A stretch of 64,000 nt of DNA, from assembly GCF_000687535.1 (NCBI RefSeq), contig NZ_JHWC01000009.1:1-64000 (forward strand), in the 5' to 3' direction. A program made the translations under genes and the position numbers. Origin of the DNA: Helicobacter rodentium ATCC 700285. Its GTDB lineage: Bacteria > Campylobacterota > Campylobacteria > Campylobacterales > Helicobacteraceae. Below, in pieces: positions 37,578 through 47,154 of this stretch. Each line of letters opens with the position of its first letter. Positions within the stretch are counted from its first letter, which is position 1. The notes under the pieces were generated by a model that made no database searches, was not told the DNA's origin, and worked only from the letters and a program-made list of their open reading frames with translations.

Positions 37578-40151
37578 ATGAATATTTTAGAAAGATTAAC
37601 CAATACTTTACAAGAAACATTAGAACAAGGTGCTTCCCTCGCACTCCATAACAAAAACCAAGAAATTGAGCCAATTCACCTTTTTTGGGCAATGCTAACA
37701 AACACCAATTCTCTCTTAAACCAAGCCCTTAACCGCTTAAATAGCGATAAAAATACCCTAGAATTAGAGGCTAAAAGCCTTGCAGGGAATCTACCCAAAA
37801 GCAGTCAAGTCAGCAAGGAAAATTTAAGAATCTCAAAAAATTTGCAAGAGTTATTCAATACCGCCGATGGCTTGGCTGTAAGCAATGGAGATTCCTATAT
37901 TGCGCTAGATACTTTTATTCTAAGCGCGTTGCAAAACGATTCCATTAAGCAGCTTTTTAGCAAATATTTGGATATAAATGAGTTAAAAAAGACTTTTGAA
38001 GCAATGCGTGCAGGGGCGAAAATTGACTCCCAAAGTGGCGATGAGAATTTAGAATCGCTAGAAAAATTTGGCATTGACTTAACCAAAAAAGCCATTGAGG
38101 GCAAACTAGACCCTGTCATCGGCAGAGATGAGGAAATCACCCATATGATGCAAATCCTTATCCGCAAGACAAAAAACAATCCAATCCTGCTTGGCGAACC
38201 GGGCGTTGGAAAAACTGCGGTTGTAGAAGGGCTTGCACAAAGAATCGTAAAAAAAGAAGTTCCACTCTCTTTGCAAAACAAACGCGTGATTGCCCTTGAT
38301 ATGAGTGCGCTCATTGCGGGCGCAAAGTATCGCGGAGAGTTTGAGGATAGGCTTAAAAAAGTCATTGATGAAGTCAAAAAAAGCGGAAACATTATTTTAT
38401 TCATTGATGAAATCCACACCATTGTGGGCGCGGGTGCAAGCGAGGGCAGTATGGACGCAGCAAATATCCTTAAACCTGCCCTTGCAAGAGGAGAATTGCA
38501 CACCATTGGCGCAACCACCCTTAAGGAATACCGCAAATATTTTGAAAAAGACGCGGCATTGCAAAGGAGATTCCAGCCTGTAACCCTCAATGAACCCAAT
38601 GTGAATGAAGCCTTGCAAATCTTGCGCGGAATCAAGGAGAGACTAGAGGCACACCACAATGTAACCATTACCGATAGCGCATTAGTCGCGGCTGCTAAAC
38701 TCTCCAATCGTTACATTACGGATAGATTCTTGCCCGATAAAGCCATTGATTTGATTGACGAAGCGGCGGCAGAGCTTAAAATGCAAATAGAATCCGAACC
38801 TAGCGAATTATCCAAAGTGAAGCGCGAGATAGAATCCTTGCAAGTGGAAAAAGAAGCACTTTTGATGGAAAAAAATGATAAAAACAATGTGCGCTTAGAG
38901 GAAATCAAAAAAGAAATTGAGGATAAAAACGAGAAAAAGAAAAGCCTAGAAGTGCAGTTTGAGAGCGAAAAGCAGGTTTTTAACGACATTGCAAACATTA
39001 AAATCAAGATTGATTCTCTAAGGACAGAAAGCGAATTAGCAAAGCGCAATAGTGATTTTAACAAAGCAGCAGAGATTGATTATGGAAAGATTCCCGAGCT
39101 AGAAAAGGAGCTAGAATCCCAAAATGCAAAATGGGCAAAAATGCAAGAGGCGGGGACATTGCTTAAAAATGCTGTATTACCGGAATCCATAGCCGCTGTG
39201 ATTAGCCGATGGACACAGATTCCGATTAAGAAAATGTTACAAGACGAAAAGGACAAGATTCTAGGCATTGAGAGTGAATTAAAAAAAGATGTTGTCGGGC
39301 AAGATAAGGCACTGCACGCCATTGCTAGAGCCATTAAGCGCAATAAAGCAGGATTAAGTGAGCTTAATCGTCCCATTGGTAGCTTCTTGTTCCTAGGACC
39401 TACCGGCGTAGGTAAGACAGAATCTGCTAAAACTTTGGCACGATTCCTCTTTGATAGCGAAAAGAATTTGATTCGCATTGATATGAGCGAATATATGGAA
39501 AAACATGCCGCAAGTCGCCTTGTAGGCGCACCTCCGGGATATGTTGGCTATGAGGAGGGTGGGCAACTCACCGAAGCCGTGCGCCGCAAACCTTATAGTG
39601 TCGTGCTTTTTGATGAGATTGAAAAAGCGCACCCGGATGTGTTTAATATGCTCTTGCAAGTCCTTGATGATGGGCGTTTGACAGACAATAAGGGCGTTAC
39701 GATTGACTTTAGAAACACGATTATCATCTTAACAAGCAATATCGCAAGTAGCGCGATTATGGAGCTAAAAGACGAGCAAGAGCGTGAAAATGCAGTAAAA
39801 GATGCGTTAAAAAATTACTTCAAACCAGAATTTTTGAATCGCCTAGATGATATTGTGATTTTCAATCCGCTTGGATTAGAGCAAATCACGCACATTGTGG
39901 ATATTTTATTTAAAGGAATCCAAAAGAAATTAATAGAGCGCGACATTCACATTGCCCTAGAACCAAGCGCAAAAGAATTTATTGCTAAAGTTGGTTTTGA
40001 CCCAACCTTTGGTGCGCGTCCGCTTAAACGCGCCTTGTATGAGGAGATTGAAGACCGCTTGGCGGATTTAATCTTAGAGGGCAAAATCAAGGAGGGGAGC
40101 AAAGTGAGATTCTATGCGGAGGGGGACACAATGCAAACACACATAGAATAA
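37578..40151 (+). CDS. clpB: ATP-dependent disaggregase ClpB
   Basis: ClpB pulls proteins out of aggregates together with DnaK. The 857-residue product has the N domain, first AAA+ module with GEPGVGKT and [12 protein letters not shown], a coiled-coil middle domain ([17 protein letters not shown] onward) that separates ClpB from ClpA/ClpC, and the second AAA+ module with GPTGVGKTE and [14 protein letters not shown]. The open frame reaches 37548, but the ATG at 37578 is chosen because AAGGAGG lies eight bases upstream. A consensus promoter with a HAIR-like operator precedes it, and a hairpin terminator follows. Confidence 0.97.
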   Translation: MNILERLTNTLQETLEQGASLALHNKNQEIEPIHLFWAMLTNTNSLLNQALNRLNSDKNTLELEAKSLAGNLPKSSQVSKENLRISKNLQELFNTADGLAVSNGDSYIALDTFILSALQNDSIKQLFSKYLDINELKKTFEAMRAGAKIDSQSGDENLESLEKFGIDLTKKAIEGKLDPVIGRDEEITHMMQILIRKTKNNPILLGEPGVGKTAVVEGLAQRIVKKEVPLSLQNKRVIALDMSALIAGAKYRGEFEDRLKKVIDEVKKSGNIILFIDEIHTIVGAGASEGSMDAANILKPALARGELHTIGATTLKEYRKYFEKDAALQRRFQPVTLNEPNVNEALQILRGIKERLEAHHNVTITDSALVAAAKLSNRYITDRFLPDKAIDLIDEAAAELKMQIESEPSELSKVKREIESLQVEKEALLMEKNDKNNVRLEEIKKEIEDKNEKKKSLEVQFESEKQVFNDIANIKIKIDSLRTESELAKRNSDFNKAAEIDYGKIPELEKELESQNAKWAKMQEAGTLLKNAVLPESIAAVISRWTQIPIKKMLQDEKDKILGIESELKKDVVGQDKALHAIARAIKRNKAGLSELNRPIGSFLFLGPTGVGKTESAKTLARFLFDSEKNLIRIDMSEYMEKHAASRLVGAPPGYVGYEEGGQLTEAVRRKPYSVVLFDEIEKAHPDVFNMLLQVLDDGRLTDNKGVTIDFRNTIIILTSNIASSAIMELKDEQERENAVKDALKNYFKPEFLNRLDDIVIFNPLGLEQITHIVDILFKGIQKKLIERDIHIALEPSAKEFIAKVGFDPTFGARPLKRALYEEIEDRLADLILEGKIKEGSKVRFYAEGDTMQTHIE

Positions 40152-40160
40152 TATTCATTT

Positions 40161-40184
40161 TAGGGCGTATTTTCGCCCTATTTT
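40161..40184 (+). terminator. Intrinsic terminator of clpB
   Basis: TAGGGCG (40161-40167) pairs perfectly with CGCCCTA (40174-40180) around TATTTT and is followed by TTTT. It sits 10 bases after the clpB stop codon. Confidence 0.85.
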
Positions 40185-40251
40185 AAGATTTTTCATTTTA
40201 ATTTAATATTTTTTTGTTATTATCACAACCTTACTTTATTTTTTAACTATT

Positions 40252-40329
40252 CGGAGTATAGCGCAGCCTGGCTAGCGCACACCCTTGGGGTGGGTGAGGT
40301 CGTGGGTTCAAATCCCGCTACTCCGACCA
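40252..40329 (+). tRNA. tRNA-Pro (anticodon TGG)
   Basis: A 78-base cloverleaf: acceptor CGGAGTA pairing TACTCCG, discriminator A and encoded CCA. The anticodon loop CTTGGGG gives TGG, reading CCN. GGTTCAAATCC is the T arm. Confidence 0.97.
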
Positions 40330-40796
40330 TTTATTTTTCTGCCAATTTTTGCCCCTCGTTGATTGCAAACTTATTATATTTTTATGCCATTAATTTTTAT
40401 TTCGTATCCACCACCTTGTCATTGCAAGAATACATAGCATGTGTTGTGCTAGTAATCACCCGCTCTAGCGTAAATTTGTGAATTTAGAATCTTACTTGGA
40501 ATATAACCACTCCATCATTGCGAGGAGCGAACACAGCGAGAAACGAAGCAATCTACAATGTTGAAACCTTGCCTGTAAAGATTCCATTGCTATTTGCTTT
40601 ATTCTATATTATAGATTGCCACGAATTGCGTCGCGATTCTCGCAAGGACGTGGCAGTAAGCGCGTTGGGGTTGCAAGATTACAGATTGCTTTGTTTTCAA
40701 TCCTTTCTTGCAATAAATAGGCGATTTGCTTTTGTTATTAGGAGAATGCGAAGAAGTTGTGGCGATCCATAGTAGGAGCTTTATTCTACCCTAGAA
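40330..40796. repeat. Gene-free region with dispersed hairpin repeats
   Basis: No gene is seen in these 467 bases. From about 40515 it carries ATTGCGAGGAGCGAAC ... ACGAAGCAATCTA, and at 40615-40645 a hairpin in the opposite orientation: ATTGC, CAC, GAATTGC-gtc-GCGATTC, TC, GCAA. The segment TAAAGATTCCATTGC between them is a recurring linker of the family. The first 180 bases are AT-rich and show nothing clear. Confidence 0.8.
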
Positions 40797-41501
40797 TCAA
40801 TATTCTAAATAATATTCTATGGTAGAGACAACACGCACATTTTTGATATGTGGAGTATTTCGGTCGCGATTGCTAATGCTAAATTGTCCTTGTGTGGCGC
40901 GTTTGATGCTACCAAGTTTGCTATTGGAGTCTTTTGCGAATTTCTGCGCTGCTTCTCTAGCATTAAAAGTGGATTCCTCAATCATTTGTGGCTTAATAGA
41001 GTTTAAGCCTGAATAGCTATACTCTACATCATAAGTGTTGATATTAATTGCGATTCCCTCTTGCCCAAGCTCCGTAATGCGCCCAAACACTTCTCTCCCA
41101 AGTGCCACTTGTTTAGTGTATAAAATCACCTCTCCACTACCAGAATAACGATAAGTTACCCTCCTATCGTCCGCATAATCATTGCTAAGTTTATCAGTAA
41201 TATTGGGTGAACCAATTGTAATCTCGCCTTTGTCAAAACCCATTTTCTCTAAAAATTCTACAATCTTTTTTGAATTGCGTTCCATATCGGCATAAAGTGT
41301 GTGTAAGTCATTATTTGCAAGGCGAAATTTAAGAGGCAATATCATCACATCTGCTAACACCTCTTTCTCGCTCAAACCCTTAACTACCACACTACGTTCC
41401 CCTGCACGAAATTCTTGAACTGCTAATTTAGCACTTACACCAAAGATAACACTGCATAATACCAAACATAAGCCAAAAGTAATTGCTGCGATTCTATCCA
41501 T
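40797..41501 (-). CDS. SIMPL-domain (DUF541) exported protein
   Basis: A 234-residue protein with an N-terminal signal peptide or anchor (RIAAITFGLCLVLCSVIFG) and one SIMPL/DUF541 domain. Family features include RSVVVKGLSEKEVLADVM near the start, the YRYSGSGEVILYTKQ strand, and a late helix FNAREAAQKFAKDSNSKLG. Relatives include periplasmic BP26/Omp28-type proteins with poorly known roles in envelope stress. It stands alone, with its 3' end in a repeat region. Confidence 0.85.
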   Translation of the reverse strand: MDRIAAITFGLCLVLCSVIFGVSAKLAVQEFRAGERSVVVKGLSEKEVLADVMILPLKFRLANNDLHTLYADMERNSKKIVEFLEKMGFDKGEITIGSPNITDKLSNDYADDRRVTYRYSGSGEVILYTKQVALGREVFGRITELGQEGIAININTYDVEYSYSGLNSIKPQMIEESTFNAREAAQKFAKDSNSKLGSIKRATQGQFSISNRDRNTPHIKNVRVVSTIEYYLEY

Positions 41502-41578
41502 TGCACACCTTTAAAAATGAAATTGGATTTTATTTAAAGAAGATATTTTATCTAAATTTCAAATAAATTCTCCCTATT

Positions 41579-42145
41579 CTAACATTTTGTGAAAACTTTG
41601 TGTGATAATTCACAAATGCGCCTAAAGATTTCATCAAAATCTACTCCATAGGCGCGAGAATCGCCAATGGTCGTAAAGAAATTTGTATCCCCAACAAAAC
41701 GCGGAATCAAATGCAAATGCAAATGTTCAGGAATCCCCGCCCCTCCTGCGCGCTCAATATTCATTCCCAAATTTACCCCTTGCGCACCAAACTCTTTCAA
41801 GAGTGCCACCCCTTTTTGTGCTATCCTTTGCATTTGCAACCAAACTTCCGTATCTAAAAGCTCGGGCGAATGGATATGCGTATGCGGAATAACCAAAAAA
41901 TGTCCGGGCGTGTAGGGAAACTTATTCATCACACAAAATACTTTATCGTCTCGGTAAAATACGCGATTCCTCTTATCTGCCTCAATAAGCTTATCTTTTG
42001 AGGATTCTAGTGTGGAATCCTTTTCTTGACTCTGCAATTTAATATTTTTAGACAAATCCAATCCTTGCGAAATTGCGCAAAATACGCATTCCGTGTTTTT
42101 GTCTTTAAAATACCCACTCCTCCAAGGCGCATACAAATATTCCAT
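41579..42145 (-). CDS. HIT-family nucleotide hydrolase/transferase
   Basis: The histidine triad is HLHLHLIPR, and the N terminus MEYLYAPWRSGYF is typical of the epsilonproteobacterial HIT protein of about 190 residues. CVFCAI supplies a likely zinc-binding cysteine pair. These enzymes act on AMP-linked or dinucleoside polyphosphate substrates; the substrate here is unknown. The frame is open to 42190, with ATG choices at 42154 and 42145; the latter is chosen because it starts the conserved domain. AAGAGG upstream serves either, neither with ideal spacing. It overlaps or abuts the murF 3' end. Confidence 0.9.
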   Translation of the reverse strand: MEYLYAPWRSGYFKDKNTECVFCAISQGLDLSKNIKLQSQEKDSTLESSKDKLIEADKRNRVFYRDDKVFCVMNKFPYTPGHFLVIPHTHIHSPELLDTEVWLQMQRIAQKGVALLKEFGAQGVNLGMNIERAGGAGIPEHLHLHLIPRFVGDTNFFTTIGDSRAYGVDFDEIFRRICELSHKVFTKC

Positions 42146-42161
42146 TGATTGCATTAACCTC

Positions 42162-43622
42162 TTAAATATAACTCGGCGCATCGTTAGCAAAAAGAATCAG
42201 ATTTCCGCTATCCGTAGCAGTTTTTAAAATATGCTCAATATGCGTTTTGTCTTTAAGAATTATTTTTTGCGGATTGTGAATATGTTTGCGCAACAACCTA
42301 GAGTTTAATTCACCCGTAATAATGGCTAAATCAAAAACTTTATCTATTGCTTCAGCTAGTGCAATATTGGCTTCTTTAGAGCTTTCTACAAGACCCGGCG
42401 TTACAATAATCTTTTTGCCCTTATGCAATGAGGACAAACGAACTGCTTCAAGCATTCCATCAAGATTCCCATTATAACTATCATCTAAAATAATTTTTTC
42501 ATTGACAACAATCTTGCTTAAACGATGATTGATAGGCTCTAATTTCTTGACTTTTTTTACTAATTGCTCATCACTTACACCCAAATCCTTCGCCACTGCA
42601 ATAGCAGCACTAATATTTATCACATTAAATGAACCCAAAATGCGAGTTTGGAAGTCTAGTTTTTTCCCACCAACCTTAAGGGTGAAACTCGTCCCCTCAA
42701 GAGTCGCAACAATCCCGCTTACATCTTGAGGAAAATTGATAATTCTAGCAGAACAATGGGTTGGTTGAATATTATCCTTGTAAATATAAGCTTGATTTAG
42801 TGCCGCACTTTCTAATATTTCATATTTTGCACTATAAATATTTTCCAAACTCTTAAAATATTCTATGTGTGCTTCACCAATTTTACCAACAATTGCAACT
42901 TGAGGAGAAATCAAATCCACAATCTCTTTAATATCACCAGACCCTCTTGCGCCAGCCTCTACAATATAAATATCTGTTAAAGGGGAAAGATTTTGATTAA
43001 TATCGGCAATGATTCCTGTGAGCGTATTTACACTTCTTGGTGTAGCATACACTTTAAAACTTTCTTGCAGTATTTGGAATAAAAAGTTTTTAAGGCTTGT
43101 CTTACCATAACTTCCAGTAATCGCAATAATTGTAAGGTTTGGCATACTGCTTAACTTATCCAAAGCAAGTTTTTTATAGCGATTTAATAAAATTTTCTCC
43201 AACAAAGAAGAAAGAGCGATGGAAATAACAAGCGGGAATAAATGGACAATTTGAATCAAGAAAGAGTATTCAGTGATTCTTAATAACAATAATTCATTAA
43301 ACAAAATAAAGGCGATATATAAACCAAAGAACCTTAAAACTCGGCTTGTCAAGACCAATCGCTTACTAAGATGAAAAATCCATATACCCAACAAGATAAG
43401 ATAAAGATATAAACCGATATAAAAATAAAGATTATTGGGAATAAAAATAAAATAAAGAACAGGCAACACAAAATAAAATAAATGCCATTTCTGCTTATGA
43501 TGCCTAAACAATACGCGTGTAACTTTATAGTGATACCACTGAAGATTTATCATCACATAATAACTTAGGGCAACAAGAAAAATCCAGCGGGTCGCCATAA
43601 TAAAAATATCAATACTTTGCAA
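42162..43622 (-). CDS. murF: UDP-MurNAc-tripeptide:D-Ala-D-Ala ligase MurF
   Basis: MurF adds D-Ala-D-Ala to the peptidoglycan precursor. ATP-binding GSYGKTSLKNF, VEAGARGSGDIKEI and DDSYNGNLDGM are the family motifs. The 486-residue version carries about 140 extra N-terminal residues with several hydrophobic segments, as in other Helicobacter and Campylobacter MurF proteins, so it is probably membrane-associated. The first codon is TTG at 43622; AAGGA six bases before it supports that start, while the next ATG (43598) has no site. It is in the run ddl - hydrolase - murF - HIT, as in H. pylori HP0738-HP0741. Confidence 0.94.
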   Translation of the reverse strand: MQSIDIFIMATRWIFLVALSYYVMINLQWYHYKVTRVLFRHHKQKWHLFYFVLPVLYFIFIPNNLYFYIGLYLYLILLGIWIFHLSKRLVLTSRVLRFFGLYIAFILFNELLLLRITEYSFLIQIVHLFPLVISIALSSLLEKILLNRYKKLALDKLSSMPNLTIIAITGSYGKTSLKNFLFQILQESFKVYATPRSVNTLTGIIADINQNLSPLTDIYIVEAGARGSGDIKEIVDLISPQVAIVGKIGEAHIEYFKSLENIYSAKYEILESAALNQAYIYKDNIQPTHCSARIINFPQDVSGIVATLEGTSFTLKVGGKKLDFQTRILGSFNVINISAAIAVAKDLGVSDEQLVKKVKKLEPINHRLSKIVVNEKIILDDSYNGNLDGMLEAVRLSSLHKGKKIIVTPGLVESSKEANIALAEAIDKVFDLAIITGELNSRLLRKHIHNPQKIILKDKTHIEHILKTATDSGNLILFANDAPSYI

Positions 43623-43673
43623 ATGGAATCCTTAAAGAAAAATTATGCAATTTTAGCAAATTTTAGATAAATT

Positions 43674-44414
43674 TTATTTGTTTTTGTCATTTAAGTAGAT
43701 TCTTTCAATCTCTTTTGCGCCTTTTAAAAAGAAAAAATGATCACCTTCTAAAACAAAAAATTTAGAATTTGCTATCAATGCGTGTATTTGTTCTCCTGAT
43801 TTTAAGGGCGTAGCAATATCTTTTTCTCCCCAAAAAATATAACAAGGGTTTTTAAATTCTGCAAAAACACTTGAAAAATCCTCATCTACAACATTTTTAA
43901 AAGTTTGATACATCACTTCGTCCATATTTTCTACATCTTTGGAGCGCAAAAATGATTTAAAGATTCCGCTTAATATTGGCATAAATTGATTCAAGAATTT
44001 AGCAAATGCAATTTTAAATCGCACTTTAAAGCTTTTTGGAACTTTAATTCCCGCACTACTTAGCAAAATCAATTCTTTAGGTTCCAACAAAACCGCAACT
44101 TTACCTCCAAAACTATGCCCCAAAATAATACAAGGCTTTACTGCAAGTTGTTTTAAAAAAATCCTTAAAATCTCGGCATAGTCATAAGTATGAAGCGCAA
44201 AAGGAGGAGTAGGAGAATTTCCAAATCCGGGCATATCCACATAACAATGCCTAAAATCTCTAAAAAGCGTCCCAAAAGCCTGTTTCATTAAACTCTTACT
44301 AGCCCCCCAGCCATGCAGAATCACGAGCATTTGTGCAGAAGGATTTTCAGATTCTAAAATCTCATAAGAGAGCAAAAAACTTTGCCCCTTATAGTCTAAT
44401 CTTTTTTGCGCCAC
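43674..44414 (-). CDS. Alpha/beta-hydrolase fold protein
   Basis: A 246-residue hydrolase with the nucleophile elbow GHSFGGK, an oxyanion-hole segment ILHGWGAS, and a late catalytic Asp/His region (FWGEKDIATPLK, LEGDHFFFL). The substrate is unknown; the H. pylori positional equivalent HP0739 was named 2-hydroxy-6-oxohepta-2,4-dienoate hydrolase on weak grounds. It lies between ddl and murF and its start touches the ddl stop (shared base 44414), so a cell-wall link is possible but not shown. Confidence 0.9.
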   Translation of the reverse strand: MAQKRLDYKGQSFLLSYEILESENPSAQMLVILHGWGASKSLMKQAFGTLFRDFRHCYVDMPGFGNSPTPPFALHTYDYAEILRIFLKQLAVKPCIILGHSFGGKVAVLLEPKELILLSSAGIKVPKSFKVRFKIAFAKFLNQFMPILSGIFKSFLRSKDVENMDEVMYQTFKNVVDEDFSSVFAEFKNPCYIFWGEKDIATPLKSGEQIHALIANSKFFVLEGDHFFFLKGAKEIERIYLNDKNK

Positions 44415-45451
44415 TATTTACCTTTTGCAAATTGAATTTGATGTAAAAATTCATAGGAGACTTTGATTTCACTAGGTTTTGGAAGAGCTTTAGAAAGCTG
44501 ACTTAAAGCCCCTTGAAAATCGTGAAAAAGATAATTTGCAAGACTTCCGGGAATCGGATTAATTTCATTTAGGTAACACTGATTCTCTTTGACAAAAAAA
44601 TCGCAACGAATCAAAGCACCCTCAAACAAATTTTCATAAAGTTTGCTAAAATTCTTTTGCAATATTTGTTTTAAATCTTCGCTAATTTCTGCTTCTTTTG
44701 CATTGCTTGTGCGTGAAAAATCCAAATACTTTTTCTCAAAATCCAAAAACTTCTTTTTCTCTGGTTCTTCAATAAAAGAAAACTGCATTCCCTCTTTGGA
44801 TTTAAAACCTGCTAAATTATATTCTTTGATTCCTTCCACAAAAGGCTCAACAATAACCTTTTCATCAAATTCAAAAGCGGATTCTAACGCATACTGCAAT
44901 TTTTCTTGGGATTCCACAACGCTAATTCCGATAGAACTTCCAAGCCTAGCAGGTTTAACAATTAGTGGAAAATTCCAATCATCTGGTATAGACTTCTCAC
45001 GATAAAGCACACGATATTCAAGACTCAAAACCCCGCGACTTTGGGCAAATAACTTCGTTAGCTCTTTATCAAAGCTTAGCACACAAGCGGGATTGCGCGG
45101 ACCAATATAAGGAATCCCATAAAAGTCTAATAAACTTGCCACACTTCCATCTTCTCCATCTCCCCCGTGAATAAGATTAATCAAAATTGGTAGATTAAGA
45201 GGCTTTTCCCCAAAAAGAGTGCGCAAATAAAATCCATCTTTTTTGGGATAAATTTTTTGTGCCTTTGTATAATCTTTAGAACTAAAAAATTTAGACTGCA
45301 TATTTTGTATTGGAATCAAATAAAAATTATGTGAAGCGTCCAAAAAGATAAAATGCTTAACTTGCGGTAGCAGTTTTTTCAAAGCAATAGCACTCACAAT
45401 GCTAATTTCGTGTTCGTAGGATTTCCCGCCAAATAAAATACAAAAACTCAC
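44414..45451 (-). CDS. ddl: D-alanine-D-alanine ligase Ddl
   Basis: Ddl joins two D-alanines for MurF, encoded two genes downstream. The ATP-grasp enzyme has LFGGKSYEHEIS at the N terminus, LIHGGDGEDGSVASLLD, KPARLGSSIGIS and C-terminal YLNEINPIPGS. At 345 residues it is of usual size. It heads the minus-strand cell-wall run; a repeat region lies upstream, where I could not assign a promoter. Confidence 0.96.
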   Translation of the reverse strand: MSFCILFGGKSYEHEISIVSAIALKKLLPQVKHFIFLDASHNFYLIPIQNMQSKFFSSKDYTKAQKIYPKKDGFYLRTLFGEKPLNLPILINLIHGGDGEDGSVASLLDFYGIPYIGPRNPACVLSFDKELTKLFAQSRGVLSLEYRVLYREKSIPDDWNFPLIVKPARLGSSIGISVVESQEKLQYALESAFEFDEKVIVEPFVEGIKEYNLAGFKSKEGMQFSFIEEPEKKKFLDFEKKYLDFSRTSNAKEAEISEDLKQILQKNFSKLYENLFEGALIRCDFFVKENQCYLNEINPIPGSLANYLFHDFQGALSQLSKALPKPSEIKVSYEFLHQIQFAKGK

Positions 45452-45941
45452 AACATTTCCTTACAATAATTTTTTCAAAATCATACCAAAAGTTTAAATA
45501 AATTACCACTCCGTCCTTGCGCGAGATTCGTTAGAATCTTGCGGTAATCCATAATCTAGCATATTTGAAAAATTCCATCGCAAAGACTTCCTTGTGCTTC
45601 GCACTACCTCGCAATGACATAAAACTAACCTTTGTGCCATTGCGAGAAAATCTCTGATTTCGTGGCAATCCATAATTTTGCACTTCTTTAAGGATTCCAT
45701 TGCAAAATATTTGATTGCTTGATTATGGATTTGCAAGTGTGGATCGGTTGATTTCACAACAGACGCTTTGTTGCGCTTTGCACTGCACCGCAAGGACGAG
45801 AAACCAAAGCGTCTGCTACTCGCCATACAGGATTCCGTAAAAAGTCGGACGCTCCGCCCCTTTCGTCATTGCGAGAATCGCAACGCGATTCGTGGCAATC
45901 TATAATTTCAATACAAAGAGAATTCCGTAGCAGTTTGGATT
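45452..45941. repeat. Gene-free region with dispersed hairpin repeats
   Basis: No gene is seen in 490 bases. Hairpins of the dispersed family are at 45639-45669 (inner arms GAAAATC and GATTTC) and 45868-45899 (inner arms GAATCGC and GCGATTC around AAC), both inside ATTGCGA ... GTGGCAAT. A decayed copy begins near 45510 with GATTC-gtta-GAATC. The linker GGATTTGCAAGTGTGG is at 45727-45742. Confidence 0.85.
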
Positions 45942-46679
45942 CTACATTACAAAATCACAAATTTTGCTAACCTTGCCTTTTAAAAATAGCTTTCCGCCAC
46001 TCTCCCTCAAAAACACTTCCTCGCCACTTGCAGGATTAAAAAGGCAAGGGTTTGGAATCTTGCCCAAAGAAAAAAGAGAATGAAACATTGCCGCCATTCC
46101 TGTGCCACATGCCAAAGTCTCATCTTCCACACCGCGTTCAAAAGTGCGTGCAATCACCCTATCTTGCAGAATCTCTGCAACATTCACATTGGCATTGTAT
46201 TTATGGCGCAAAGCACGTAAATCCTCCTTGCTTAGCCCCTCGCCACCCTCGCAAACAAGATGGGGCACACCTGTATCAAGGAGATTCCAAGTCCTGCCAT
46301 ACTCGCAAATCCCCTCTTGCAACACTTTTGCCACCCCTAGGACACTCTCCACTTGCTCCCCCTCTATCGTGGCTTCAATCACACCCGCTAGCGTTAAGAA
46401 TCTCTGCTTTAATCCCGCGATTCCTTGATGATAAGCATACATTGCCGCTGCACGACTCCCATTGCCACACATTTCCGCCACACTGCCATCGCAATTATAA
46501 AACTCCCATTCAAAATCGCATTCCAAATGTGGCTTTAGGATAATCAGACCATCTGCACCAACACCAAGATGGCGATTGCAAATCTTTTGCGCAAGTTTAT
46601 CCCATACGCGTTTTTGGAATCCAAAGGTATGCGTGAGAATAAAATCATTACCACTTGCAGAATATTTACTAAAAAACAT
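45942..46679 (-). CDS. dapF: Diaminopimelate epimerase DapF
   Basis: DapF converts LL- to meso-diaminopimelate, the substrate of MurE. The two catalytic cysteines are in MCGNGSRA and ACGTGMAA, and YSASGNDFIL opens the protein. At 245 residues it is a little short for the family but complete. It is a single-gene unit bounded by repeat regions on both sides. Confidence 0.96.
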   Translation of the reverse strand: MFFSKYSASGNDFILTHTFGFQKRVWDKLAQKICNRHLGVGADGLIILKPHLECDFEWEFYNCDGSVAEMCGNGSRAAAMYAYHQGIAGLKQRFLTLAGVIEATIEGEQVESVLGVAKVLQEGICEYGRTWNLLDTGVPHLVCEGGEGLSKEDLRALRHKYNANVNVAEILQDRVIARTFERGVEDETLACGTGMAAMFHSLFSLGKIPNPCLFNPASGEEVFLRESGGKLFLKGKVSKICDFVM

Positions 46680-47154
46680 AAAAAGCCTTTGAGGAAATTT
46701 TTAGAAAATCTTACCACAATCTAACACAAAACAAAAGATTACATCTGTATAATCCTATGTTTGTTAGATTATAGATTGCTTCACTGCGTTCGCAATGACG
46801 CCTTACTTTTCTGTCATTGCGAGAGGCGTAGCCTCGTGGCAATCTATAATGTGGGATTAAAGTAAATACAACAATGGAATCTTAAAGTCTTTAAAAGAGA
46901 TTGTGAAGTTTAATGCATGTAGGATTATGGATTTGCAAGTGTGGGCAAAATCCTTGCGGATTGTGCGCTTCGGCTTTGCCTTGTAATGATGAAGTAGTTA
47001 GCTTTTCTTGGTGTGCATTTACGTGAGCATTTACACCCGCTTTGGCGCAAATCTATAATTTAGAATAAAAAATACTGCATTTTTTTAAAGCGACACAATA
47101 TGACAGAAAATATATTATAATATCAACTCAAAATTTCCAATAAGGAGTGCAATA
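46680..47154. repeat. Repeat region and promoter left of the accessory island
   Basis: No gene is seen. A variant ATTGCTTCACTGCGTTCGC lies near 46776, and a family hairpin at 46816-46843 (inner arms GAGGC and GCCTC around GTA). Positions 46923-46971 are a 49-base perfect direct repeat of 55040-55088 on the other side of the island. The final 60 bases hold TATAAT (47116-47121) and AAGGAG directly before the ATPase ATG at 47155, so the island operon has its own promoter. Confidence 0.85.
47116..47121 (+). promoter_or_regulatory. -10 element of the island operon
   Basis: TATAAT in an AT-rich stretch (TATATTATAATATC), 33 bases before the ATG at 47155. No good -35 is seen. AAGGAG at 47142-47147 is the ribosome binding site. 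Confidence 0.55.

Noticed and set aside
37895-38707. 270-residue minus-strand frame inside clpB
   Set aside because: It is antisense to the conserved first AAA+ module of ClpB, with Ser/Leu-rich composition typical of a shadow frame and no ribosome binding site.
40518-40772. 84-residue frame in the region after tRNA-Pro
   Set aside because: It is read straight through the dispersed hairpin repeats and has no ribosome binding site or recognisable protein pattern.
45639-45669. Reading the dispersed hairpins simply as rho-independent terminators
   Set aside because: Most lack a following T run, occur several times in a row in both orientations, and keep conserved rim sequences that a terminator does not need.
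46052-46543. 163-residue plus-strand frame inside dapF
   Set aside because: Antisense to DapF catalytic motifs; His/Pro-rich composition reflects the complement of a real gene.
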